DNA of 64,000 bases from Elephas maximus indicus (lineage: Eukaryota > Chordata > Mammalia > Proboscidea > Elephantidae): contig NC_064832.1 of the NCBI RefSeq assembly GCF_024166365.1, forward strand, positions 39,336,249 through 39,400,248, in the 5' to 3' direction. Below are positions 1-12,176 of the stretch, piece after piece. The notes under the pieces were generated by a model. The model had not been told where the DNA came from. It ran no database searches and saw nothing but the letters and a program-made list of their open reading frames with translations. The position numbers were made by a program, and so were the translations under genes. The stretch's first letter is position 1, and the number at the start of each line of letters is the position of its first letter.

Positions 1-140
1 CTTAGTGGTTAAGCGCTATGGCTGCTAACCAAGATATTGGCAGTTTGAATCCGCCAGGTGCTCTTTGGAAACCCTATGGTGCAGTTCTACTCTGTCCTAT
101 AGGCTCGCTATGAGTTGGAGTCAACTCGACGGCAGTGGGT
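1..140 (+). repeat. AfroSINE-type tRNA-derived SINE, cut by the window edge
   Basis: It has the tRNA-like head (tagtggttaagcgc, box B-like ggcagtttgaatccgcc) and the family's body and end (ctatgagttggagtcaactc). The first few bases are outside the window. Confidence 0.9.
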
Positions 141-187
141 ATATGCATATGGAATAACTGCTTCAGAATAAATTTTATGCTCCAATT

Positions 188-553
188 TCATTGAGCTTTG
201 ATTATTTTTAACAAACTGAAACTAACTCCTGAGGTCACCTTGTAGCTAAATAACAAATTGGTTCAAAAAATAATGAATATCACCTGTAAGTACTGTGCTC
301 CTTTAAAAAATAACCTATATGAGACCAAATGGTCAACACTTACTTTAAAACAAAGACGAGACTGTAAGAGGGCTGGGAAACTAGATGAATGGAAATGGAA
401 CAACCAGAACAGAAATAATGAGAATGTTCACACATTGTGAGAACGTCACTGAACAACTTGTGTAGAAATTGTTTAATGGGAACCTAAACTGCTCTGTAAA
501 CCTTTTAAACTGCTCTGTAAACCTTCCCTGAAAACAAAATTAAAAAAGAAAAA
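188..553 (+). mobile_element. L1 3' UTR fragment, 5'-truncated
   Basis: It aligns by eye with the L1 3' ends at 1580-2225 and 57801-58435: the shared blocks read gaggtcacctt, ccaaataa, gagaccaaatgg and aacctaaactgctctgtaaac, ending in an A-rich tail. Quite diverged, with no coding part. Confidence 0.75.
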
Positions 554-755
554 CAGTCGTCTGGTTCTCAGAGTTAGCTTTTGAAGCAGTTAGTAAATTT
601 ACATTTTAATATTAAATATATTTGCTAATATTTCTATTGCTCTAGTGATGATCAGTGAGTTTGTCTGACATTCTTTTAGGTGATGAGGAACTACGCTCTT
701 TCTTTCCTCTTGGCTCCCACTGCCAACTATAAATATAAATGAGTGCTAATTATAA

Positions 756-1015
756 CTACCACCAGCACCACCACCCACTGCCGTCAAGTCGATTCCGACT
801 CAGAGTGACCGTATTGGACACAGGAGAACTGTGCCATAGAGTTTCCAAGGAGCTCCTGCAGGCATTAAAAAAACGTCGCCACTGAGTAGATTCCAACTCA
901 GGGACCCTATAGGACAGAGCAGAACTTTTGGCGCCACAGTGGATGAGAGAGGGGCTATTAACCAAAAAGTGGGCAGTTCAAATCCACCAGCCGCTCCTTG
1001 GAAACCCTATGGGAT
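756..1015. repeat. Composite of AfroSINE pieces in both orientations
   Basis: From 756 to about 930 the sequence reads as the 3' part of the SINE on the minus strand (cactgccgtcaagtcgattc, then a second start at about 876). From about 930 it switches to the head and middle of a SINE on the plus strand (ccagccgctccttggaaacc). At least three SINE pieces are joined. Confidence 0.7.
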
Positions 1016-1411
1016 TTAGAATATTACATAAACTTAGTTGATAAAGCAGTGGCAGGGTTTGAGAGGACTGACTCCAATTTTGAAACAAGGTCTACTGTGG
1101 GTAAAATGCTATCAAACAGCATCATGTGCTGCACAGAAATCTTTCATGAAAGGAAGAGTCAATCGATACCGCAAACTTCATTGTTTTCTTATTTTAAGAA
1201 ATTGCCACAGCGTACCCAACCTTCAGTAACCACCACCCTGATTGGTCAGCAGCCATTGACATCGAGGCAAGACCCTCCACCAGCAAAAGGACTATGACTC
1301 GCTGAAGGCTCAGGTGATGGTTAGCATTTTTTAGCAATAAAGCATTTTTTAATTAAGGTATGTACTTCTTTTTTTTTTTTTAGATATAATGCTATTGCAC
1401 ACTTAATACAC

Positions 1412-1575
1412 CACCAAAACCAAATCAAGCCCATTGCTGTTGAGCTGACTCATAGCAACCCTATAAAACAGGGTGGAAGTACCCCATAGGGCTTCCAAGG
1501 AATGGCGGTGGATTTGAACTGCTGACCTTTTGGTTAGCAGCCATAGCTCTTAACTGCTGTGCTACCAAGGCTCCT
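1412..1575 (-). repeat. AfroSINE
   Basis: Reverse-orientation copy: tail (ccaaatcaagcccattgctg) first, box B region (gatttgaactgctgacc) at about 1511, head (cttaactgctgtgctacca) last. Near full length. Confidence 0.88.
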
Positions 1576-1579
1576 GATA

Positions 1580-2225
1580 GACTACAGTATAGTGTAAACA
1601 TACCCATCTGGAACAAAAGAGAATGAAGGAGGCTAAAGACTCAAAGAAGAAACTAGTGCACGGGACTAATAGCTCACATGACCTACAGACTCATCTAGCC
1701 TGAGACCAGAAGAACTAGATGGTAACTGGCTACCCCTACTGACCATGCTGACCAGGGACACAAGGTCCCAGATAGAAACAGAGAAAATGTAGAATGAAAC
1801 TCAAATTACTGAAAAAGGCCAGACTTACTGGACCCGATAGAGACCAGAGGTACCCCGAGATTATTGCCTTGAGACACCCTTTGAGCTTTGAACTGAAGTC
1901 ACTCCCAGTGGTCACCTTCAGCCAAATAATAGATTGACGTATAAAACAAACAAGGTCATCCATGCATACTGTGCTTCCTTCAGTAATCAACTGTAGGAGA
2001 CCAAACAGTCAACGTTTACCCTAAAACAAAATGAGAAGCTAAGGAGGGGTGGGGAAACTGGATTAATGGAAACAACAAAAAGAATGGAAATAATGAGAAC
2101 GTTGACATATTGTGAAGAAAGTAACCAATGTCATGGAAAAATCTGCATAAAAATTGTTAAATGGGGACCTAATTTGCTATGTAAGCTTTCACCTAAGATA
2201 CGTAAAATATTTTTTAAAAAAAGGT
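1580..2225 (+). mobile_element. L1 3' UTR, 5'-truncated, plus strand
   Basis: Reverse-complement counterpart of the 3' UTR in the minus-strand L1s (22147-23121, 42736-44836): it contains the 'agaccagaagaactagatgg' block and ends with ctatgtaagctttcacctaag and an A-rich tail. No ORF2 sequence is included. Confidence 0.75.
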
Positions 2226-2685
2226 AATGGTAAAAATAATAAAAATTGATAGAAAGTGGCACAAAATGACAAAATTTTAAGTATAAAAGAAAAAGCCCTG
2301 TCTATTAAACACAACAAAGGTGGCAGTGATGCCAATTACCAAATATAACAGTAGAGCTGTCTTTGTATTATTTATAAACCTCCTTATTTTTTTTTATCCT
2401 TGGTTTGTCGTACAGAATCTGGTACTGGTGGTAGTAACGCCAGTTGTTACCAGTCTTGTCTAGTTGGAGACTTGTTAAGGAAGAATGTGGTAAAAAGAAT
2501 ATTACCATTCACTCAAAAAATACTTAACTAGCACTTACTTTGCCAAGCAGTATGCTAGGCATTTGAGATATAGCAGTCAGTCAGACAGTCCTCCTGAAGC
2601 CTAGGTTCCAGTGAAGGCAAACAAGTCCCTAGGTAGTACAGACAGTTAACGAGGTCATCTGCTAACTGAAAGCCTGGAAGTTTGA
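2226..2685. other. No recognised feature
   Basis: AT-rich sequence with short T-runs. No repeat, exon or structured element recognised. Confidence 0.4.
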
Positions 2686-2990
2686 GTGCCTCAGAAGAAA
2701 GACCTGGTGATCTAACTTCTGAAAAACCAGCCTTTGAAAACCCTTTGGAGCACAGCACTACTTTGTCACAGGCGAGTGGCCGTGAGTCTGAATCGACTCC
2801 ACTGGTTAGTTGCCATGGAGTCAATTCACAGAGTATAACTGCACTTTGTAGGGTTTTCAAGGCTGTGAACTTTTGGAAGAAAATCGTCAGGCCTGACTTC
2901 CAAGGCAGCTCTGGGTGGGTTTAAAATGACAAACTTTATGGCTAGTAGCCCAGCACTTAGCTGTTTGCACCACTCAGAGGTTCCTGTTAA
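2686..2990. repeat. Two AfroSINE-variant fragments in opposite orientation
   Basis: 2686-2806 reads + (gcctcagaagaaagacctgg ... gtctgaatcgactccactgg). 2807-2990 reads as the same variant on the minus strand (tgccatggagtcaattcaca ... gcaccactcagaggttcctg). Together they make a tail-to-tail inverted pair of the SINE form with the 'cctcagaagaaagacctgg' body. Confidence 0.7.
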
Positions 2991-3018
2991 AGGTTAAAGA
3001 GGTATTGTGACAGCAACT

Positions 3019-3185
3019 GGAAACCCTGATGGTGTAGTGGTTAAGAGCTACAGCTGCTAAGCAAAAGGTCAGCAGTTTGAATCCACCAGGTGCTCCTTGG
3101 AAACCCTATGGGGCAGTTCTCTGTTCTATAGGGTTACGATGAGTCGGAATCGACTTGGCAGCAGTGGGTTTGGTTTGTTTTTGGT
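3019..3185 (+). repeat. AfroSINE
   Basis: Full-length-looking copy: ggaaaccctgatggtgtagt head, box B-like cagtttgaatccacc, end gatgagtcggaatcgacttg and a gtttggtttgtttttgg tail. Confidence 0.92.
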
Positions 3186-3435
3186 ATAACAGTGATTAGT
3201 ACCAAGAACAGCCAGCCACATCTCCCAGGCAAGAAGCTCCTGCAAGGCTTCAGGGATGACAGATTGCATGTATCAGAGCCCTTGCCATTTAGGGTGACAA
3301 AAAGCTAAGTTGCTTCCTTGTATACACTGAAAGGTGTTTACTTATCATGGATTTCCAAAGGATTAGCTCAGCCCTCACTGACTCAAGGGTTCAAACTAGG
3401 ACTCTTTTTCTCTGTCTCCAACATTGGTTTTGATT

Positions 3436-3866
3436 TTCTTCTTGACTAAGGAAGTCTCTCCCCCCATGGTGGTGACCATCAAAGAATGTTTGTGTGTGTT
3501 TAAGTGTGTATGTAACCCTTTTTTTAGAGTAGTGTGGTCTCATTCAATATTTGCCTTTTTGTGATTGACTTATTTTACTCAGCATAACGTCCTCCAAGTT
3601 CATCTATGTTGTGAGATGTCTCACGGACTCATCACTGTTCTTTACCATTGCTCAGTATTCCATTGTGTGTATGTACCATAATTTGTTTATCCGTTCTTCT
3701 GTTGATGGGCACTTAGGTTTTTCCATCTTTTTGCTGTTGTGAATAATGCTGCAATGAACATGGGTGCATATATGTCTATTCATGTCACAGCTCTTATGTC
3801 CCTAGGGTGGGATTGCTAGATCATACGGTATTTCTATTTCTAGCTTTTTAAGGAAGCAACACTCCG
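3436..3866 (-). mobile_element. L1 fragment: end of ORF2 and part of 3' UTR
   Basis: The stretch from about 3545 matches the conserved end of L1 ORF2 read on the minus strand (forward landmarks: cattgtgtgtatgtaccata, gttgatgggcacttagg, aataatgctgcaatgaacat). No open frame remains. Confidence 0.8.
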
Positions 3867-5020
3867 TCGTGATATACTTTTATACTACTATACTGTGCTA
3901 TACTTTTCCTTTCCTAATATTTTGCTTTCTTTGAAATTAATAATTATCTTTTCTGCTTGTTTGTTTCATTTTCATACAGTCGTCATGAACTCAGTACATT
4001 CAAGCCCGGTAAGGGTTGTGTTCCCTCTCCATGATAATCCCTAGGGAAGTTTGTCTTCTTAAAGAAGTCTCTCTCTGAACCCTCTGACCAGCTCCCATGG
4101 AGACTGGTGGACTTTTGACCTGCTGCACAGCTGTCCCCTTTGCGTTTCTTTTTGCTGTCATTCTTGAATTCTTTTTCCCTCTCTTATATGTTGGATCTCC
4201 ATTTCGTTCCAGGTCCTGTATTTTCCTCATTCTTGGTTTACTCCATTTCTTCTTTTTTTTGATTGTGCTTCAGATGAAGGTTTATGGAGCAAATTAGTTT
4301 CTCATTAAACAATTAATACGCATATTGTTTTGAGACATTGGTTGCCAACCCCACGACATGTCAACACTCTTTCTTGACCTTGAGTTCCCAGTTACCAGGT
4401 TTCCTGTCCCCTCCTGCTTTCTCATCCTTGCCCCTAGGTTGGTGTGCCCATTTAGTCTCATTTTATTTGATGGGCCTGATATTTGGCTGAAGGGTGAACC
4501 TCAGGAGTCTCTTCAGTACTGAGTTAAAAGGGTGTCCGAGGGCCATACTCTAGGGGTTTCTCTTATGGTCTCTGTCAGACAAGTAAGTCTGGTCTTTTTT
4601 TTTTTTTGTAAGTTAGAATTTTGTTCTACATATTTCACCAGCTCTGTCTGGGACCCTCTATTGTAATCCCTGTCAGAGTAGTCGGTGGTGGTAGCTGGGC
4701 ATCATCTAGTTGTGCTGGACTCAGTCAGATAGAGGCTGTGATAGTTGTGGTCCACTAGTCGTTTGGACAAATCTTTCCCTTGTGTCTTTGGTTTTCTTCA
4801 TTTTCCCTTGCTCCAGATGGGTTGGGACCAGTGGAGTATCTTAGATGACCACTCACAAGCTTTTAAGACCCCAGATGCTACTCACCAAAGTAGGATGTAG
4901 AACATTTTCTTTATAAAGTGTTATGCCAATTGAGTTAGATGTCCCTTGAGACTATGGTCCCCAGCCCTCAGCCCAGTAATTTGGTCCCTCAGGCAGTTTG
5001 GATGTGTCTATGAAGCTTCC

Positions 5021-5077
5021 GACTATAGGATCGCTTTGAGTTAGAATCGACTTGGCGGCACTGGCTTTTGGCTTGGT
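5021..5077 (+). repeat. 5'-truncated AfroSINE in the L1 3' UTR
   Basis: Only the last 57 bases of the SINE (gactataggatcgctttgag ... ggcttggt) are present, flanked by an 11-bp perfect duplication atgaagcttcc at 5010-5020 and 5078-5088. This shows that 5' truncation also occurs for this SINE. Confidence 0.9.
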
Positions 5078-7017
5078 ATGAAGCTTCCACGATCTTGCCT
5101 TGGTCAAGTTGTGTTGGCTTCCCCAGTATTGTGTACTGTCTTGTCCTTCACCAAAGTCATCACTTATCTGTTGTCTGTTTAGTGTTTTCCCCTCCTCACC
5201 CCTCCCCTCCGTCAGAAACATCAAAGATTGTTTCTTTTTGTATGTAAGCTTTTTCATGAGTTTTTATAGTAGTGTTTTCATACAGTATTTGTCCTTTTGT
5301 GATTGACTTATTTCACTCAGCATAATGCCCTCCAGATTCATCCATGTTGTGGGATGTTTCACAGATTCATCCTTGTTCTTTATTGCTGCATAGTATTCCA
5401 TTTTGTATATGTACCATAGTTTGTTTATCCATTCATCTGTTGATGGGCACTTGGGTTGTTTCCATCTTTTTGCTGTTGTGAACAATGCTGCAGTGAACAT
5501 AGGTGTGCATATGTCTATACCTGCCATGCCTTCTATTTCTCTAGGATATATTGCTGGATCATATGGTATCTCTATTTCTATTTCTAGCTTTTATCATTTT
5601 CTGAAATGTTGTACCATTTTGCACTCCCACCAGCAGTGCATAAGAATTCCATCTCCCCATAGCCTCTCCAAAATTTGTTATTTTCTGTTTTTTTTTATTC
5701 CTGCCAGTGATGCCGGGGTGAGATGGTATCTCCTTGTAGTTTTGATTTGCATTTCTCTAATGGCTTTTTTTTTAATGGCTACCGATCTTGAGCATTTTCT
5801 CATGTATTTGTTAGCCTTCTGAATGTCTTCTTTGGCAAAGTGTATGTTCACATCCTTCGCTCATTTTTTAATTGGATTATTTGTCTCTTTGTTGCAGAGC
5901 TGTTGGATTTTCCTATAAAAAAAATTTTTTTTATATATAGATTTTAGAAATTAGACCCTTGACAGATTTGTCATAGCCAAAATTTTTTTCCCAGTCTGTA
6001 GGTTCTGTTGTTACTGTTTTGGTGGAGTCTTTCCGTGAGCCTAAGTGTTTAATTTTTAGAAGACCCCAGTTATCTAACTTATCTTCTGGTGTTCGTGTGT
6101 TTTTAGTTATGGTTTGTATCTTGTTTATGCCATGCATTATAGCCTGTAGTGTTGACCCTATTTTTTCTTCTATGGTCTTTATCATTTTAGGTTTTATATT
6201 TGTCTTTGATAATTTTAAATTAGCTTTTGTGTATGGAGTGAGATATGGGTCCTGCTTCATGTTTTTGCAGATGGACATCCAGTTTTGTCAATACCATTTG
6301 TTAAAAAGACTGTCTTTTCCCCATTTAATGGATTCTGAGCCTTTGTGGAAGATCAGGTGACCACAGATGGATGGATTTACATCTGGGTTCTCAGTTCTGT
6401 TCCATTGGTCGAGGTTTCTGTCATTGTACCAGTACCAGGCTGTTTAGACTACTGTAGCTGTGTAGTAGATTGTGAGGTCAGGTAGTGAGAGTCCTCCTAC
6501 TTTATTCTTCTTCAGTAGTGCTTTACTTATCCAGGGCCTCTTCCCTTTCTATATAAACTTAAAGATTAGTTTTTCCATCTCATTAAAGAATGCTGTTGGT
6601 ATTTGGATAGGGATTGCACTGCATTTGTAGACTGCTCTGGGTAGAATTGATATTTTCATAATGTTGAATCTACCTATCCTTGAGCATGGTATATTTTCCC
6701 GTTTATATAGGTCTCTTGGTTTCTTGCAGTAGTGTTTTGTAGTTTTCTTTGTATAGGTCTTTTACGTCCTTGGTTACATTTAGTCCGAAGCGTTTTATTT
6801 TTTTAGGGACTATTATAAATGGTACTGTTTTCCTGATTTCCTTTTCATAGTTCTCTTTATTGGTATATAGAAATCCAACTGACTTTTTATGTTTATCTTC
6901 TACCCTGCTACTCTGCTAAAATCTATTAGTTCCAGTAGTTTTTTTGTGGAGTTTTTGTGTTCTCTGTGTATAGTATGATATCATCTGCAAATAGGGAGAG
7001 TGTTACTTCTTCCTTGC

Positions 7018-7551
7018 TATGAAGGTTAAGATTGTGTGTCAGCTTGGCAGTGGTTTGGCAGTCGTGTGATGGTGTGGTTACTTCCCTGTTAAGATCTGAT
7101 GTGTGGTCACCCCCGTGATGGAAACTGCTATGAGTAGCCTTGGTTGAAGGAGAATTTCCTTGGGCGTGTGGCCTGCATTGAGTGTAGATGGAAGTTTTGG
7201 TAGGGCACAGGGGCTTCTGCTCATTCTGGATCCTGTAGCTGGCTCCTGTGTGTCTGACCTCTGGCTCCTGGTACTTGAGCTAGCAGCTTACCTGCAGTCT
7301 TGCCTCCCAATCTTGGGATTCATCAGTCTTTCACAGCCTGTGAGCAAAAGCCCTGCACTCTAACCTGACAATCTTGGGTTTGCAAGCCCCTGCAGTTACG
7401 TGAATCAGGAGAAGCCTCTATCTTGATCAACGGACTTGGGACACTACATCCTCTACAACCTCATGAGCCATTTCCTTGATATAAATCTCTCTCTCTATAT
7501 ATATTTATATGCTTTACTAGTTTTGCTTCTCTAGAGAACCCAGGTAAGACA
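7018..7551 (+). mobile_element. Solo LTR-like element inside L1 ORF2 (family not identified)
   Basis: A 534-bp block interrupts the reverse transcriptase frame. It starts tatgaaggttaagattgtg, ends ctagagaacccaggtaagaca and is flanked by cttgc at 7013-7017 and 7552-7556, a 5-bp duplication as made by ERVL/MaLR integrase. Removing the block restores the L1 sequence (ttccttgccaatttgg). The first bases (TA, not TG) depart from the LTR rule, so a non-autonomous DNA element is possible. Confidence 0.7.
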
Positions 7552-8041
7552 CTTGCCAATTTGGATGCCCTTTATTTCTGTTTCTTGCCTTACTGCTCTA
7601 GCTAGGACTTCCAGCACAATATTAAATAGAAGTGGTAATAAAGGGCATCCTTGTCTCATTCCTGTTTTCAAGGGGAATGTTTTTAGCCTCTCTCCATTAA
7701 GAATGATGTTGACTGTTGGTTTTGTATAGATCCCCTTCCTTATGCTGAGGAATTTCCCTTGTATACCTATTTTACTGAGAGTTTTTATTAGCAAGGAGTG
7801 CTGAACTTTATCAAATGCCTTTTCTACATCAATTAAGATGATCATGTGATTTTTTTATTTTACTTGTGTGATGGATTAAGTTGCTTGATTTTCTAAAGCG
7901 AAACCATCCTTGCATACCTGGTATGAACCCCACTTGGTCATGGAGTGTTATTTTTTTGATATGATGCTGAATTTTATTGGCTAGAATTTTGTTGAGAATT
8001 TTTGCATCTATATTCATGAGATATTGGTCTGTAATTTCCTT

Positions 8042-8054
8042 TGTGTGTGTGTGT

Positions 8055-8098
<44 letters not shown>

Positions 8099-8104
8099 TG
8101 TGTG
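8042..8104. repeat. (TG)n microsatellite
   Basis: About 60 bases of TG repeats with a few interruptions, inside L1 ORF2. Confidence 0.98.
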
Positions 8105-9023
8105 TCTTTGCCTGGTATTGGTATCAGGGTTATGCTGGCTCCATAGAATGTATTCGGAAGTATTCCTTCCTTTTCTATGTTCTGAAGTATTTTAAGTAGT
8201 ACTGGTGCAAGCTCTTTGAATGTTTGGTAGAATTCTCCAATGAAGCCATCTGGTCAGGATACCTTTTCATTCTCTTCTCCTGTTATGGGTCTGTTCAGAT
8301 TTTCAACCTCAGTTTGTGTTATTTTATCTAGGTAGTGTGTTTCTAGAAATTTGTTCATTCCCTCTAGGTTTTCAAATTTGTTGGAGTATAATTTTTCATA
8401 AGACTGTTATGATCATTGTTATTTCAGTTCAGTCTCTTGTAATGTCCCCCATTTTATTTCTTATTGGGGTTATTTGCATCCTCTCATGTTTTTCTTTTGT
8501 CAGTTTGGCCAGTGGTTTGCTGATTTTGTTGATTCTTTCAAAGAACCAACTTTTGGTTTTGTTGATTCTAATGTTTTTCTCTTCTCTATTTCATTTATTT
8601 CTGCTCTGATCTTTACTATATCCTTTATTCTGGTGGCTGTGGGCTTCTGCTGTTCTCTTTCTATTTGTGTAGCTAATGTTTTGATTTTGCCCCTTCTTTT
8701 TTGATGTGTGCACCTGTTGCTAAAAATTGACCTCTGATTGCTGCCTTTGCTGTATCCCAAAGGTTCTGGTATGATGTGTTTTCATTCTTGTTTGAGTCTA
8801 GGAATTTTTTATTCCATTTTTGATTTCTTCTATTACCCGGTGGTTTTTAAGCAAGATGTTATTCAGTTTCTATATTATTTGATTTTTACCCCTTGTTCTT
8901 CCAGTTATTTTTTCTACTTTGGTGGCATTGTGATCACAAAAGATGCTTTATATTATCTCAGTGTTTTAGATTTTGTTGAGGATTGCTTTGTGGCCTAAGA
9001 TGTGGTCTATTCTGGAGAAGGTT

Positions 9024-9519
9024 TGTAACAATGTCTTGGGGGCAGTGTCTGACCTCTTCCAACCCCACAAGGGGGGGAGGAGAACCAAGGTAAATAGCTC
9101 AAGGCTGATCCCTATGAAATGGAGGTCAGATATGCCTCCTGTCTCTGCCATCCCTACCAATTTTAATACTAACTCTACAATTCAGGCTCAAGTACACTTA
9201 GGATACCATTCTTCCATCAGGATAGCCTCTTCCCAGCTGTACTCACGGGCACACCTCCCCCTTGCCCTCAGTCTCTACCCCAAGGCACTGAGCTTTCTCT
9301 CTTTATGGGCCAAGAAGCCCACCATGCCATACCCTGCTGCTGGGTCTCTCCTTTGGCGGTGGTGGGCCCTTCCTCCCTGCCCTGGAATTGGCTCTATTTT
9401 AAGGAAAAACTGACCAATCCCCTTGGTAGGCCACAATTACTCTATCACATAATCAGCTGGGTGGGAGTTACAAGCCCGTGGCAAGAAGGCCACACATAAA
9501 AGTAATTAATTGCACCGCA
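9024..9519 (-). repeat. Left (3') LTR of the provirus
   Basis: Starts tgtaacaatgtcttggggg and ends gcaccgca. It is shorter than its partner by about 120 bp: the block with ctactgggttcaataattca is missing. Otherwise alignable throughout. Confidence 0.88.
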
Positions 9520-11560
9520 GGCTACCCCCTGGCTTTTCTAGCCATGGTTCTTTCATATTTGGAGGATAACTTCCCCCTCCCAATCATTTTAACTCTCCAA
9601 AACAGTTATTAACAATTAGTCCTGCAGTAGGACTAAAGAGTCCTGAGGGTGAGATTGTTTAGGTACCAGCCATTCAGGTCTGCTGCAGGTGTTCATCTGA
9701 TCTGGTCAGCTTCTCCAAAAGTCATTTCAGCTTCACCCTTTCTGGCCTCTAGTAAAATAAACTGAGAGAAGATTATTCCTTTGCTCTGAGCCTCACGGCG
9801 TATGAGCACAGCGAAACTTTTAAGGGACTTTAGTTTTGGCCTTGTACTCTGATCCAGCAATGCCTCCCCCTTTGTCCACTCTTTTATACTTACAGCTTCT
9901 ACAATTGCAGTTTTTATAATAACAATTAGCCTTGCAACAATCAAGTCACAGCTGAATCATATAATTCTATCATCATCTTCCCCATCCTCTCTTCCCCAGA
10001 ATCATCAGGAAAAGAGAAAACTATTCAGAGAGGATTGTCCCTTGTCCCCCTCATTTAAGTAAGCACACTCAGGACAGCTTGTAAGCCAGCTACTTTATGT
10101 CTTCATCTCCCCCCAGCCTCCCGTTTTAGATAGCCAATGTTTAAATTGCTTGTCCCTATCAAACCAGTTCTCTGAGGAGCCAAGCGTGTTCTTTGGTCTT
10201 GAAGAATCTTTATTTCCAGTTGGAACTTTGAGCATCTGCATCCACACAGTCCAGTCCAGAGCAAGCCATCAAATTGCAACAATTTATACCTGCTCATGGT
10301 GTCAGACATCTCTCTCTTCATTTGGGCTCTGGTCAGCTCATCCCTAGCCATCCAATCTAGGTAACAATAAGTAGCAGCCTTAGGCTGGAGAGTTCACACA
10401 CACCTCCTGGCACTTCACACAGCCCCTTCACCCACTTTCAACCCTTGCCCTGTTGGGCTAGCTCAACAGTTCCCCTCCCCCCCCACGGTAAACTTCAGGC
10501 GTCCAACTACTCCTTTTACTTCTGATCAGCCAGTCCTTCCACTCTCTCATCTCTAGCCCCCGTGGGCTGGGTGAATGGGTGCCAATGGAACATGTCTAAA
10601 TTCAGCCCATCTCTTTATTGCTCCACTTCCCCCACTTCCACTTATTGAGTATACCCAGGTCTGCACCACAACCAAGCAGACCAAACTGTGTACTCACTGC
10701 CTCCCTTTAACTTCCAGTTCTGGAAGGGGACTCTCTTTAATGGACCCTGTCTTTTCCTGCCTTGATGCATCTAACAGCAAACCACTAGTTTGAAATTCAA
10801 AAAGCAAAACAGTCACCTCTTTTTCCTGTATGTTCCTCCTTCAAATGCAAATCTTTTGTTCTCTCAACAGTTCTGGGTGGTTCTGCATGTCTTTTCAAAT
10901 GCAAATCTGGGTGGGACTCAGGTTTTCCACCTAAGCCCCCACTTTGCACACAGCTACCATCTTGAAACAAAAAGCCTGTGTTTCTCTTGGGCAAATCCTA
11001 GTTCCCCTTTTAGCATATCCAATCAAGTACTGGCTGAAGGTAGAGTCACATGCTGTCTGTAATCTCTAATACTCAACATTCATTTCTACCACACATTTAG
11101 GTCTGCTTTACAACACTAAGCAGGAGAAATATTCAATATCCCCAGTACATGCAGTTAAATACATAATCCTAAACACATAACCCTTTTTAAAACATTCTGG
11201 TTTCCTCTTCTCCATTTGACTATCTTCCCATTCATATGCATATGGCCTTGGGCTTCTGGCTGGATGGAACCAGAATACCCCGGCCACCCATTAATCATCC
11301 TGTTTGTCTGGCCTGGCTTTGACTCCAGGCCACTCCAGGTGGACCTTTTCTCCCCTCAGCTATATCATAATCTTATCTGGCCTAGCTTTGGCCCCAGGTC
11401 TCTCCAGCTGTAGCTTTTTAGCCATTACAGGTAGCTATGACCAAAGTAACCACTTAAGAATCAAAAGTTTCACTTCCCAAGCCCCTTCATTCTTTCTCTT
11501 AAAGTCCCATGCTTTCATGAGTCTGCTGCCATTGTAAAGAATCCCACTCCTGGCACAAAC

Positions 11561-12176
11561 TGTAAAAGTTGCTTGGGGTCAGTGTCTGACCTCATCCAAC
11601 CCCACAAGAGGGAAGGAGAACCAAGGTCAACAGCCCAAGGCTGATTCCTATGAGATGGAGGTCAGACATGCCTCCTGTCTCTGCCACCTCTACCAATTCT
11701 CACACTAACGGTCCCTCCCACAGCACTCTCTACTGGGTTCAATAATTCATTGCAATGGCCACACAGAACTCACAGACCATACTCATAATTACTGGGTTTA
11801 TTAGGGAAGTAACAGTTACAATTCAGGCTCAAGTACACTCAAGTACTCATTCTTCCATCAGGATAGCCTCTCCCCAGCTGTGCCTGCAGACATACCTCTC
11901 TCCGGCCCTCAGTTTCTACCCCAAGGCACTGAGCTTTCTCCCTCCATGGGCCAGGAAGCCCACTGTACCATCTCCTGCTGCTGAGTCTCTCCCATTGTTT
12001 TCTCCTTCTTTGGGGGTTGTGGACTCTTCCTCTCTGCTCTGGAATTGGCTCTCTTTTAAGGCAAAACTGACCAATCCCCTTGGTAGGCCACAATTACTCC
12101 ATCACACAGTCACCTGGGTGGGAATTACAAGCCCAGGTTAGAAAGACCACCCACAAAAGTAATTAATCACACCACA
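11561..12176 (-). repeat. Right (5') LTR of the provirus
   Basis: 616 bp, from tgtaaaagttgcttggggtc to cacaccaca. It keeps the block lost from the left LTR, which is also present in the related LTR at 19281-19862. Confidence 0.88.

Larger units (their letters stand above)
9024..12176 (-). mobile_element. Non-autonomous ERVL/MaLR-like provirus with two LTRs
   Basis: Two homologous LTRs (9024-9519 and 11561-12176) flank about 2.04 kb. Both open TGTAA on the plus strand and end in CA. Just inside the right LTR, on the minus strand, is a primer-binding-site candidate ending GCCAGGAGTGGGAT (11541-11558), which matches about 15 of 18 bases of the usual tRNA-Leu site of ERVL/MaLR elements; this sets the direction as minus. 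A purine-rich tract lies near the left LTR (minus-strand gggagggggaag, about 9567-9579). The internal part has no long open frame and nothing like gag, protease or pol, so it depended on another element. Flanking 5-mers (aggtt, acttt) are a weak duplication. It sits in L1 ORF2, which resumes on both sides. Confidence 0.85.

Noticed and set aside
8042..8104. V/C-repeat protein from a plus-strand frame
   Set aside because: Translation of a TG microsatellite inside L1.
11755..12141. 128-codon plus-strand frame, similar to one at 8973-9413
   Set aside because: Both are antisense reads of the two LTRs of the same provirus, which explains their similarity.
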